Shown: positions 36,104 to 44,218 of the stretch, piece after piece | Numbering within the stretch: the first letter of the stretch is position 1 | How the letters are laid out: each line of letters opens with the position of its first letter | Source of the DNA: Halorussus sp. MSC15.2 | GTDB taxonomy: Archaea; Halobacteriota; Halobacteria; Halobacteriales; Haladaptataceae | Length of the DNA: 64,000 nt | Reading direction: 5' to 3' | Assembly: GCF_010747475.1 (NCBI RefSeq) | Contig: NZ_VSLZ01000001.1 | Coordinates: 1,178,001-1,242,000, forward strand | Position numbers and translations under genes: made by a program | The notes under the pieces: model-generated | The model's database searches: none | Told to the model about the DNA's origin: nothing | What the model saw: the letters and a program-made list of their open reading frames with translations, nothing else

Positions 36104-37420
36104 ATGAGCGAACACCCGCGAGTCGAAATTTACACGAAAGAGGATTGTTCCTACTGTGAGAAGGTGAAAGACCTCTTCGACTCCAAGGACGTCGAGTACG
36201 AGACCTACAACGTGACCGGCGACGAAGACCTGTTCGAGGAGATGGTCGAACGGGCCGACGGCCGGAAGACCGCCCCCGAAGTGTTCATCGACGACGAACT
36301 CATCGGCGGGTTCGACGACACGCAGGCGCTCGACGAGACGGGCGAACTGGACGAGAAGTTAGGTATCGCGAACGCCGACACCGGGACCGAACACCGCAAA
36401 CTTATCATCTCCGGTAGCGGTATCGCGGGCCTGACCGCGGCCATCTACGCCGCGCGGTCGAACAACGACCCCCTCGTGCTGGAAGGCGACGAACCCGGCG
36501 GCCAGTTGACCCTCACCACCGACGTGGAGAACTACCCCGGGTTCCCCGAGGGAATCAGCGGCCCGGACCTCATCAACAACATGAAAGAACAGGCCGAGCG
36601 CTTCGGGGCCGAAATCAGGAACGGCGTCATCGAGGACGTGGACGACTCCTCGCGGCCCTACCGCGTCGAACTCTCGAACGGTGACGTCTACACTACCGAG
36701 GCGTTCATCGCCGCCTCAGGCGCGAGCGCCCGGACGCTCGGCGTCCCCGGCGAGGACGACCTGATGGGCTACGGCGTCTCGACCTGCGCGACGTGCGACG
36801 GGGCGTTCTTCCGCGACGAGGAGATGCTGGTCGTCGGCGGGGGCGACGCCGCGATGGAGGAGGCCAACTTCCTCACCAAGTTCGCCTCGAAGGTGTATCT
36901 GGTCCACCGGCGTGAGAAGTTCCGCGCCGAGGACTACTGGATAGACCGCGTGCAGGAGAAGGTCGAAGAGGGCGACATCGAAATCGTCCGGAACGCCGAA
37001 CTGACGGAGGTTCACGGGTCGGTCGAAGACGGCGTCGATTACGCCGAACTCGTCCGCCATCCCGAGGGCTACCCGACGGACAAACTCGACGACCCCGAGA
37101 CCGAGACGTTCGAGATGGACGTCGGCGCGGTGTTCCTCGCCATCGGTCACACGCCGAACACCGACTACCTCGAAGGGACCGACGTCGAGATGGACGAGGC
37201 GGGCTACATCCAGACCGAGGGCGGCACGGGCGGCGGCCAGACCGAAACCGGCGTGCCGGGCATCTTCGGCGCTGGCGACGTGGTGGACTACCACTACCAG
37301 CAGGCCGTGACCGCCGCGGGGATGGGTTGTAAAGCCGCGCTGGACGCCGACGATTACCTCGAAACCCTCGAAATCGAGGCCGAATCGGGTGCGACCGAGG
37401 CGGCCGCGAGCGACGACTGA
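36104..37420 (+). CDS. Glutaredoxin - thioredoxin reductase fusion
   Basis: A 438-residue flavoprotein. Residues 1-90 form a glutaredoxin domain (VEIYTKEDCSYCEKVKDLF, dithiol CSYC at C15 and C18; TAPEVFIDDELIGG is its substrate-binding end). From about residue 97 a thioredoxin reductase follows: FAD motif IISGSGIAGLTAA, NADPH motif VVGGGDAAMEEA, and the redox CATC at C228 and C231 in STCATCDGAFF. The fusion suggests electrons pass from NAD(P)H through FAD and CATC to the attached CSYC. Most archaeal TrxRs lack such a domain. The C-terminus is acidic. It is complete, with a promoter box at 36072. Confidence 0.9.
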   Translation: MSEHPRVEIYTKEDCSYCEKVKDLFDSKDVEYETYNVTGDEDLFEEMVERADGRKTAPEVFIDDELIGGFDDTQALDETGELDEKLGIANADTGTEHRKLIISGSGIAGLTAAIYAARSNNDPLVLEGDEPGGQLTLTTDVENYPGFPEGISGPDLINNMKEQAERFGAEIRNGVIEDVDDSSRPYRVELSNGDVYTTEAFIAASGASARTLGVPGEDDLMGYGVSTCATCDGAFFRDEEMLVVGGGDAAMEEANFLTKFASKVYLVHRREKFRAEDYWIDRVQEKVEEGDIEIVRNAELTEVHGSVEDGVDYAELVRHPEGYPTDKLDDPETETFEMDVGAVFLAIGHTPNTDYLEGTDVEMDEAGYIQTEGGTGGGQTETGVPGIFGAGDVVDYHYQQAVTAAGMGCKAALDADDYLETLEIEAESGATEAAASDD

Positions 37421-37429
37421 ACCGTCACC

Positions 37430-38665
37430 TCACCCCTCGGTGGTCGTCGCGTTCGTCGCCGTCTCGTTGACGTCGATGACGGCGATGGCGTTGACCGCCT
37501 CCTTCGAATCCACTTTCGTGTACGGCCCGTCGGCGGTCCGGTTCGAGGTCACGAAGTCGAACTCCTGATTATCGTTCGAGTCGCGGTACGCGATACTGAC
37601 GAGTCGCTGGGACTGGTTCAGCGGTTGGGCGAGTTCCACCGTGACGTTCCGGTGGGTCCCCGGTTCCAGATAGTCCGAGACTCCGACGATACTCTCGACG
37701 ACCTCTCCTTCGATGACGCCGGTATCGTGAACGACGACGAACCCGCCGTCGGGAACGGTCACGGACTGCACGGTGACCGTACTACCGTTCGAGTTCTGTC
37801 GCTCGAACGTGAGGTGCGCCGTCCTGGCCTCTGCCTGCGTTGTCGTTGCGGTGGGCGTCGCGTTCTCTGTCACCGTGGCGGTGGCAGTCTCGGTTGCGGT
37901 GGGCGTGGCAGTCTCGGTTGTAGTGGGCGTAGCGGTTTCGGTTTGGGTTACCGTGGTCTCCGTCGTGGTGACCTCCGCTCGTGCAGTGGCCGTCGCGTTC
38001 TCAGTCGTGGTGGTCGTGGTGGTCTCCGTCTCGGTGACCGTCGTGGTCTCCTCCGCGGTGGTTACCGTCTCGGTCGCCGTGACTTCCGCCTGAACCGTCT
38101 CCTCCGTCGTCGTGGCCTGTGTCGTCGCGGCCGTCGTCGTGTTCTCGACCGTCGTCGCGGTCGGCGTAACGTTCTGGACTGTCGTAGTGGTCTCGGTCGT
38201 CGTTGTATCGGCCGTCGCTTCGACCAGCGTCAGGTTCGCAGTCGCCGCCGCGCTCTCGGTGAACACGCCGTGGACGAACGTCCCTGTGGGGAACCCTTCG
38301 GTATCCTCCTCCGTGACGTTGAAGACCACGGTCTGGGTACCGTTCGTCGGAATCTGGACCAGTTGCGCCGCGATGACGTTCCCGGCTATCTGGTAGCTGA
38401 CCCGGTTCGTGACCGTCTCACCGGCTCGATTCTCGACGGTCGCGGAGACGGTGTAGTTCGTCCCCACACGCACTCGTTCGGGTGCAGTGAGATTCTGAAT
38501 CGTGACGTTGGCCTGCTGGTTCACCGTCGCCGTCGTCGTTTCCTGCAACGCGGTCGCGTCGTCCGAGGTCGTCGCCTGCGTCGTGACCGCTCCTGCTCCG
38601 ACGACGAGCAGCGCAGCGACGAGTAGCGTCACCGTCGTGTGTCGCCGCTCGCTTTTCGATGACAT
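37430..38665 (-). CDS. Secreted Thr-rich protein with C-terminal DUF7282-like domain
   Basis: A 411-residue exported protein. The signal peptide runs TTVTLLVAALLVVGAGAV and ends near residue 32. An Ig-like or CARDB-like domain follows (VRVGTNYTVSATVENRAGE, then NGTQTVVFNVTEEDTEG) at about 60-140. A long threonine/alanine/valine/glutamate-rich linker (about 145-290) precedes a C-terminal domain with LTFERQNSNGSTVTVQSVTV and GGFVVVHDTGVIEGEVVES, which looks like the haloarchaeal DUF7282 domain. Many Asn-X-Thr sites suggest N-glycosylation. It is probably at the cell surface or shed. Codon and amino-acid composition of the linker are extreme. Confidence 0.75.
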   Translation of the reverse strand: MSSKSERRHTTVTLLVAALLVVGAGAVTTQATTSDDATALQETTTATVNQQANVTIQNLTAPERVRVGTNYTVSATVENRAGETVTNRVSYQIAGNVIAAQLVQIPTNGTQTVVFNVTEEDTEGFPTGTFVHGVFTESAAATANLTLVEATADTTTTETTTTVQNVTPTATTVENTTTAATTQATTTEETVQAEVTATETVTTAEETTTVTETETTTTTTTENATATARAEVTTTETTVTQTETATPTTTETATPTATETATATVTENATPTATTTQAEARTAHLTFERQNSNGSTVTVQSVTVPDGGFVVVHDTGVIEGEVVESIVGVSDYLEPGTHRNVTVELAQPLNQSQRLVSIAYRDSNDNQEFDFVTSNRTADGPYTKVDSKEAVNAIAVIDVNETATNATTTEG

Positions 38666-39103
38666 TACGACACCACCTCAAAACGCGGTGTTTCTTTGAG
38701 AGACATCGGGCGAAGTGTGCGATTCCACTCCGTATCGAGAGATATAGACGCACGACCGTTCACGCCGTTATTACCGCACTAGCGCGTTGCTGACGCGGTA
38801 CAACGCCCAGTAATCGCCTCGCTCTGTCGGAAACCCTCCAGTGAAACGCCGCCGTCGATGCTAGACCTTGCCTATCCCTCTCGGCCCCCTGCCCGGTGTG
38901 GCGACGCACCACCGTATCGTAGGTTGCGTATCGTCAACGGTGGGATAGAGATAAGTAACGAATAATACAGAATGAGTGGAGATTGTACTATAGATTAGAT
39001 TCGGTACAATAATCCGTTGCGAACAGAACGGTCTTCCTTTTTTTATGGAGCTGTCACTCCCATTGACGGATGCCCCGATTCGGTGGGGCAGAGGGAGAGA
39101 ACT
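38666..39103. other. Intergenic region between divergent exported-protein genes
   Basis: About 440 bases. The left part is the promoter of the leftward Thr-rich protein gene. The region 38930-39050 is A/T-rich, with short runs such as a T tract near 39037-39045 immediately before ATGG, which may serve as the TATA region of the rightward gene with a short leader. I see no gene. Confidence 0.4.
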
Positions 39104-39645
39104 ATGACACGAGAAAACGACGTAGAAGAAACCGACGATTCGCGGCGTTCGTTCATGAAGAAGGGGGCGCTCGCGTCGAGTGCGTCGCGCTCGGACTGGC
39201 GAGCAGTGGGAGCGTCGCCGGGGACACCACCGAAGCACAACTGCAACAGACCCAGCCACAGGACGGTCTGCAGGCGCTGGTGTTCGTGGACGACTACAAG
39301 CCGACCGTCCCGTTCCAAGTAGTGAGCCGGATTCAACAACCGACCGTTGGCCAGATACTCGGCTACGTGAATCCGGCGAATCCGCAGCAAGGTGGTGGTG
39401 CGGTCGTCGACCCCGACGACTGGAACGGCTACCTCATCAACTACCAAGGGTGCGGTCCCGGTAACTACGAACTCATCTTCGTGCGTGAGGGGTCGCTCCA
39501 GCAGGGGACGACCTACTCGTTCTCCACCAACGCCGTCTACTTCAGCAACCAGCTTCAACTCCTCGAATCGACGATACAGCAGGGCGGCGGCGGTGGCGGC
39601 GGTGGCGGCGGCGGTGGTGGTACAAACGCTACCGACCCGTCATGA
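39104..39645 (+). pseudogene. Tat-exported protein of unknown family (copy 1), frameshifted in signal peptide
   Basis: The gene starts MTRENDVEETDDSRRSFMKK with a twin-arginine motif. At about 39184 (AGTGCGTCGCGCTC) the frame breaks; the natural continuation ALGLASSGSVAGDTTEAQLQ is one frame lower. One missing base gives about 180 residues. The mature domain, GLQALVFVDDYKPTVPFQVV then IQQPTVGQILGYVNPANPQ and VDPDDWNGYLINYQGCGPGN, is closely similar to copy 2 directly downstream. The end is a run of 13 glycines followed by TNATDPS. No function is recognised. Its stop overlaps the copy 2 start (ATGA). Confidence 0.72.
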
Positions 39646-40387
39646 ACGACACTAGCGGCAAGAAGAAGGCGCTCGCTGCCGCCGGTCTCGCGTTGGGACT
39701 GGCGGGCACCGGGAGCGTCGCGGGGGACACGATGAAACAACAACAACAGACGCAGCCACAAGACGGACTCCAAGCACTGGTGTTCGTGTCCGATTACCAG
39801 CCGAGCGTCGGGTTCCAAGCGGTGAGCCGAATCCAGCAACCGACGGTCAATCAGATTCTCGGCTACGTGAATCCGGCCAACCCGAACCAGGGAGACGGTG
39901 CGGTCGTGGACCCCACGGACTGGAACGGCTACATCATGAACTATCAGGGGTGCGGACCGGGTAACTACAATCTCGTCTTCCTGCGTGAGGGGACGCTTCA
40001 GCAGGGCCAGACCTACTCGTTCACCACCGACGCCATCTTCTTCAGCAACCGACTCCAACTCCTCGAATCGGAGATACAGCGAGGTGCTGGAGCGCGGCCG
40101 GACAAGGAACGGAGGGTGCAGGCCAGACCCAAACCGAGACGACGACCACGACTGAAGAGACGACGACCACGACAGAGGGAACGACTACGACGACGGAGAC
40201 GACGACCACGACGACGGAAGGAACAACAACGACGACCGAAGGAACGACAACGACGACCACGACCGAAGGGACGACTACGACGACGACAGAAGGAACGACA
40301 ACGACCCCGCCGGACACGACTACCGAGACCCCGACGACGACCGAACAGGTCATCGTCAACGCGACCGAGACGGAAGACGGCGGGTAG
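39642..40387 (+). pseudogene. Exported protein of unknown family (copy 2) with Thr-rich tail, frameshifted
   Basis: It starts MNDTSGKKKALAAAGLALGL, a signal-like N-terminus without a twin arginine, then GTGSVAGDTMKQQQQ. The domain shared with copy 1 follows, from GLQALVFVSDYQPSVGFQAV to FFSNRLQLLESEIQ. At about 40095 the frame breaks: one frame lower continues AGQGTEGAGQTQTETTTTTE and a long Thr/Glu tail, ending VIVNATETEDGG at 40387. In the unshifted frame the tail is a basic Arg/Pro string that runs to 40454, clearly an artefact. One missing G in GAGCGCGG restores about 248 residues. The tail resembles cell-wall or surface linkers. Confidence 0.72.
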
Positions 40388-40390
40388 GAC

Positions 40391-40417
40391 CCTGTGCCGA
40401 CTCAGAGTCGGCACAGG
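40391..40417. terminator. Perfect 13-bp inverted repeat after the copy 2 gene
   Basis: CCTGTGCCGACTC, one base A, then its exact complement GAGTCGGCACAGG. It starts 3 bases after the stop codon of the copy 2 gene. It could form a very stable hairpin, so a transcript end or stabiliser is likely; no U-tract follows directly. It could instead be a binding site for a dimeric regulator. Confidence 0.5.
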
Positions 40418-40535
40418 ACCACCGAGGCACGAGTGGGATAGTAGACGCTTTTAGCCAACCAGTACTCCGAACTCTTTCTGAGTTCGATATCCGCAAATTC
40501 CAACAGGAACGCTCGCGAGCGCGACCGATACCGGG

Positions 40536-42026
40536 TCAGTCGTCCGAAATCGCCGTCTCACTGTCCTCCATATCGACGGGACCCGGGCCGGGCGTCCCGC
40601 GAACGTCACCCTCGCGCCACGTGTCCCGGGAGAACCACGCCCACGCGATGAGCGCGCCGGCCACGTTCGAGACGAAGAACGCCACCCAGATGCCGCGAAC
40701 GCCGAAGATGGCCCCTTCCGGGACGAACGGAATCGAGAGGCGGAACTGGGAGGCGACGTACGCGACCGGCAGGCGAATCCCGGCGAGCGTGGTGATGGAG
40801 ATGGCGGCCGCTACCAGCGTCTTGCCCGCGCCGCGGAACCCGCCGGTGAACGCCCGCATGACTCCGATGAAACCGAACGAGAGCGCGACGTATCGAAGGA
40901 ACGTCGCGCCCTCTTCGAGGACGGCGGGGTCGTCGGTGAACACCGCCACGATAGGCGTCGGAACGAGGAAGATGAGGACGCCCAGCACCGCGAGAACGAC
41001 GAACAGGCCCTTGGCGGCGACGTAGTTCGCCTTCGCCGCGCGGTCGGGTTTCCCCGCGCCGATGTTCTGTCCGGTCATCGTCTCGACGCCTCGCGCGACC
41101 GCAATCGCCGGGAGGAAGATGACCGAGAACACTCGCGTCCCGATGCCGTAGGCCGCGACGACGGTCGTCGGGAACAGGCCGACGATGAGCAACAGCGCGT
41201 TGATGGAGAGCGCGCGCCCGGTCCCTTCGACGCTCGCGGGGATTCCGATTTGGAGAATCTTCCGCAGATACTGGAAGTCCGGGCGCATGTCATCTAGATT
41301 GATTTCGATTCCGCGGGACCCCGAGAGCATGATGCCGAGTCCGACGAGCATCGCCACGCTCCGGGAGAACACCGTCGCGATGGCCGCCCCTTGGATGCCG
41401 AGTTCGGGAAAGCCGACGGTCCCGACGAGCGGCGCGTTCCGGACCACCGTCCACCCGTTGATGAGGAACGGGTCGAGGACGACGTTCAGGACGACCGTTC
41501 CGGCCATCACGAACATCGGCGTGAGCGTGTCACCGGCACCGCGCATCAGCGAGATGAACACGAAGAAGCCGAACATGAACGGGAGTCCGAGCGCGATGAC
41601 CTGCATGTAGGCCGTCGCGCCGGGAAGCACCGCCGGGGAAGCCCCGAGGAAGTCGAGGAACGGCCGGACGAAGGGATAGCCGACCGCCCCGAGTATCACC
41701 GACGCGATGAACGCGAAGGAGACGGTCTGGGAGGCGGCGTACTCGGCTTCCTCGGTCTCGTCGGCCCCGGTGTGCTGGGCCACGAGGACGCTCCCTGCGA
41801 CGGACAGGCCCATCCCCAGCGAGATGAGCAGGAACACCATCGGGAAGCCGAAACTAATCGCGGCCAGCGCCTCGGTGGAGTACTGGCCGAGCCAGAAGGT
41901 GTCCGCGAGGTTGTAGGCCGTCTGCATCAAGTTCGTGATGACGATGGGCAGCGAGAGGAAGACGAGCGGCTTGACGATGCCGCCCTCGGTGAGGTCGAGT
42001 TCCTCTTGCCCCTCGAAGAAACTCAC
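40536..42026 (-). CDS. MATE family multidrug efflux transporter
   Basis: A 496-residue membrane transporter with about 12 transmembrane helices. It starts MSFFEGQEELDLTEGGIVKP, followed by the first helix LVFLSLPIVITNLMQTAYNL. MATE features visible include LADTFWLGQYSTEALAAIS near residue 41, SLMRGAGDTLTPMFVMAG and VETMTGQNIGAGKPDRA. It likely expels cationic drugs or metabolites using Na+ or H+. The GTG at 42026 overlaps the stop of the upstream truncated TetR gene by four bases (GTGA). Confidence 0.92.
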   Translation of the reverse strand: MSFFEGQEELDLTEGGIVKPLVFLSLPIVITNLMQTAYNLADTFWLGQYSTEALAAISFGFPMVFLLISLGMGLSVAGSVLVAQHTGADETEEAEYAASQTVSFAFIASVILGAVGYPFVRPFLDFLGASPAVLPGATAYMQVIALGLPFMFGFFVFISLMRGAGDTLTPMFVMAGTVVLNVVLDPFLINGWTVVRNAPLVGTVGFPELGIQGAAIATVFSRSVAMLVGLGIMLSGSRGIEINLDDMRPDFQYLRKILQIGIPASVEGTGRALSINALLLIVGLFPTTVVAAYGIGTRVFSVIFLPAIAVARGVETMTGQNIGAGKPDRAAKANYVAAKGLFVVLAVLGVLIFLVPTPIVAVFTDDPAVLEEGATFLRYVALSFGFIGVMRAFTGGFRGAGKTLVAAAISITTLAGIRLPVAYVASQFRLSIPFVPEGAIFGVRGIWVAFFVSNVAGALIAWAWFSRDTWREGDVRGTPGPGPVDMEDSETAISDD

Positions 42027-42184
42027 GCGACCACCTCCGGATTTCCGTCGAAACGGTCGCGGGTGGTCGCCTTCGAGAGCGGCGATTCGTTCGCTACTCG
42101 TTGCATCGTCGGGTCGGCGTGGCCGTACTCGCAGAGGGCGGGGTACGTCGCCTCCGTCGTCCGTTCGGAAATCTCTGCGTCCAT
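42023..42184 (-). pseudogene. Truncated TetR-family regulator (DNA-binding domain only)
   Basis: A 53-residue frame from ATG at 42184. Residues of about 10-40 match a TetR/AcrR helix-turn-helix: EATYPALCEYGHADPTMQRV then ANESPLSKA. After SKAT, where the recognition-helix end (often LHYHYD or LYYHF) should come, the sequence is TRDRFDGNPEVVA and stops. The ligand domain (about 130 residues) is missing. It overlaps the MATE start by GTGA, so the gene is translationally coupled. The remnant may be non-functional, or a small DNA-binding peptide. Confidence 0.72.
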
Positions 42185-42197
42185 TCTCTACCGAAAC

Positions 42198-42216
42198 TTA
42201 CTGAACAGTCAGTCAA
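42198..42216. promoter_or_regulatory. TetR-type operator candidate before the tetR-MATE unit
   Basis: TTACTGAACAGTCAGTCAA is an imperfect inverted repeat (TTACTGA against TCAGTCAA), about 14 bases before the tetR remnant start. Sites like this are typical of haloarchaeal TetR autoregulation of efflux genes; this is inference. Confidence 0.5.
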
Positions 42217-42328
42217 AAGCGTTACGAACCGAAACATATCCCGTCCTCGCGACGGGGCGTTCCGGGTCGTTCTCCGTGTTCGGTCCAACATCCGCACTTC
42301 TTTACGTCCGCCCGGGGAACGTGAGGGT

Positions 42329-42628
42329 ATGACGGACACCGACGTCGAGACCGTGACGTACACCATCGAATCACCGGACGGCGACGCCGAAGAACTGACG
42401 CTCCCGACCGGAATCGTGGACGCGCTCCGCGAGGACGACTCCGAAACCGCGCCGGAAGTGCTCGGCGACCTGACGATGCTCTCGTTCGCACAGCAGGCCC
42501 ACGCACTCGTCCACCACGCGCACGAGGACCCCGACGAGGAGGTACTGGCCAACGAGGAGAAGACGATGGAACTGTTCGAAGAGCGATTCGGCCAGACGTT
42601 CGGCGAGATGACCGGCCACTCCCACTGA
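42329..42628 (+). CDS. Small conserved haloarchaeal protein of unknown function
   Basis: A 99-residue acidic protein, MTDTDVETVTYTIESPDGDA with VDALREDDSETAPEVLGDLT and SFAQQAHALVHHAHEDPDEE, ending MTGHSH. It is mainly helical with several His residues in HALVHHAHED, and has no signal or membrane part. The start at 42329 follows a GC-rich leader; the next ATG is much later. The family appears restricted to haloarchaea; I cannot name a function. Confidence 0.65.
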   Translation: MTDTDVETVTYTIESPDGDAEELTLPTGIVDALREDDSETAPEVLGDLTMLSFAQQAHALVHHAHEDPDEEVLANEEKTMELFEERFGQTFGEMTGHSH

Positions 42629-42759
42629 GTGGCTCCTCTCGCCGACCGACTCCTTCCATCTTTTTCGCCGACCGTACCGCCCGCAGTCAAAAATGCACCG
42701 TTATAGCAGGGGATAGTAACTCACCGGACGCCTTCGAAACGACCGCCCGAGTGACAGCT

Positions 42760-42912
42760 ATGGGCGAAGAAGAAACTCGGATGCGCGTGTCCTGTCGGGA
42801 CTGTCCCTTCGAGAAGGTCGTCAGCGTCGGCGACGAGCGACCCGCGGACGTTCTCATCGACCACGGTCAGCGAACCGGCCACACGCTGTCTATCGAACGA
42901 ATCGAGAAGTGA
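42760..42912 (+). CDS. Very small CxxC protein
   Basis: A 50-residue protein, MGEEETRMRVSCRDCPFEKV, with a single CRDC pair and a histidine pair in DHGQRTGHTLSIERIEK. It is compatible with a small metal-binding zinc-finger-like fold (C-x2-C and H-x5-H). Haloarchaea encode many such mini-proteins. The start is ATG at 42760 and no other start is available. Nothing else is known. Confidence 0.6.
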   Translation: MGEEETRMRVSCRDCPFEKVVSVGDERPADVLIDHGQRTGHTLSIERIEK

Positions 42913-42933
42913 CCTCCGTCAGTCACCCAGTTT

Positions 42934-43596
42934 TCAGACCACGGCGTACCGCAGCAACACGCCGTCGTCGATTCGCGACACGTCGTCCAGTTCCAACTCC
43001 GGGAACTCGGCGACGAACCCCTCGCCGTCGGCCAGCGTGGGGGCGTCCCTGCCGCCGACGAGTTGGGACCCCACGTACACTCGGAGTTCGTCCACGAGGC
43101 CGTCCTCGAACAGCGAGAAGATGAGTTCGCCCCCGCCCTCAACCATCAACTGCTCGACGCCCTCGCGTTCGAGCGACGAGAGCGCGCTGGAGAGGTCCAC
43201 GCGTTCGTCGCCCGCGGTGACGAGTCGGGCGCCCGCGGTCTCCAGCGCCTCGATTCGGTCTGCGGGCGCGGACTCCGCGACGAGGACGTAGGTCGTGGCG
43301 GCGTCGTCCAGAATCCGAGCGTCGGTCGGGGTCCGCGCCCGCGAGTCGGCGACTACCCGCAGGGGATGGGCCGACTCGCTCCGCTCTCGACGGGCGGTCT
43401 GTCGCTCGGGGTCGTCGAGCGTGAGGTGCGGGTCGTCGGCCAGCACCGTGCCCACGCCGACCATCACTGCGTCGCTCCCCGCCCGGAGCGCGTCCACCCG
43501 GTCGAAGTCGTCCGGGCCGCTGATGGCTATCTGTTCCCGACGCTTCGAGGAGAGTTTCCCGTCGGCGCTCATCGCGGCGTTGACGACCACGCGCAT
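42934..43596 (-). CDS. arfC: 2,5-diamino-6-ribosylamino-pyrimidinone 5'-phosphate reductase
   Basis: A 220-residue RibD-C-type reductase of the archaeal riboflavin/F420 pathway. It begins MRVVVNAAMSADGKLSSKRR. It carries the fold marks GPDDFDRVDALRAGSDAVMV, GVGTVLADDPHLTL and LMVEGGGELIFSLFEDGLVD, the last holding the NAD(P)H-binding GGG. It reduces the ribosyl side chain of the pyrimidine intermediate. It is a standalone archaeal form lacking the deaminase domain. The gene is intact and single. Confidence 0.9.
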   Translation of the reverse strand: MRVVVNAAMSADGKLSSKRREQIAISGPDDFDRVDALRAGSDAVMVGVGTVLADDPHLTLDDPERQTARRERSESAHPLRVVADSRARTPTDARILDDAATTYVLVAESAPADRIEALETAGARLVTAGDERVDLSSALSSLEREGVEQLMVEGGGELIFSLFEDGLVDELRVYVGSQLVGGRDAPTLADGEGFVAEFPELELDDVSRIDDGVLLRYAVV

Positions 43597-43703
43597 ACCC
43601 GGAGTTGTCGTCCGGACGGAAAACCGCTTTCGGTGGCCCGCGAGACGTGGCGGGTGTACCGGCTGTCGCGGCTACGTCTCGTAGCCGGTGCCGTCCGTCT
43701 CGG

Positions 43704-44078
43704 CTACGAGAGGTGGGCGGTGACGTCGGTCGATGAGACCATCCCGACGTAGTCGTCGTCCACGACCGGGAGGTGTTTGATGCCGTAGGTGGTCATCATC
43801 GCGGCCACCTCCTCCATGTAGAGGTCGGGCGTGGCGGTCTCGACGTCGGTGGTCATCACGTCGGAGACCTGCAACTCCGAGGTGTCGCGTCCGTCGGCGA
43901 CGGCGTCGAGTACGTCGGTACTGCTGATTATCGCCCGCGGCGTGGTCGTGACGACCAGCGCGCTGATGTCCTTCTCTCGCATCCGCTCGGCCGCCTCCAT
44001 CACGGTCGCGTCCTTCGAAATCGTCTCCAACGGCGCGGACATCACGTCCTCGACGGTCGGTCTGTCAGTAGTGGTCAT
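43704..44078 (-). CDS. Two-CBS-domain protein
   Basis: A 124-residue protein made of a tandem CBS pair (Bateman module). The first CBS has TVEDVMSAPLETISKDATVM and LVVTTTPRAIISSTDVL. The second has VSDVMTTDVETATPDLYMEE and HLPVVDDDYVGMVSSTDVTA. Such modules often bind AMP, ATP or other adenosyl ligands and regulate partners. No effector domain is attached. The ATG at 44078 gives MTTTDRPT. Confidence 0.9.
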   Translation of the reverse strand: MTTTDRPTVEDVMSAPLETISKDATVMEAAERMREKDISALVVTTTPRAIISSTDVLDAVADGRDTSELQVSDVMTTDVETATPDLYMEEVAAMMTTYGIKHLPVVDDDYVGMVSSTDVTAHLS

Positions 44079-44218
44079 ACGTCTAGGAACAGAGCCACCG
44101 GTTTGATATTTTCCCTCGAACCCTCGAGTTCCCTCGCTCCCATCGCCTCCACTTCGGCACCACCGATACCCCGTCGCGCTCCCGGTCGATTTATGTCTAA
44201 GAGCGTGTAGTTCAGGAC

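Noticed and set aside
40042-40359. Minus-strand frame rich in valine opposite the Thr-rich tail, looking like a membrane protein
   Set aside because: It is only the complement of ACG/ACC threonine repeats; there is no start context.
40100-40380. CRISPR-like periodicity in the ACGACG repeats
   Set aside because: The repeats are codon-level threonine runs without unique spacers.
40091-40454. Arg/Pro-rich basic C-terminus of the copy 2 paralogue
   Set aside because: It appears only in the unshifted frame; the Thr/Glu tail in the -1 frame fits exported haloarchaeal proteins much better.
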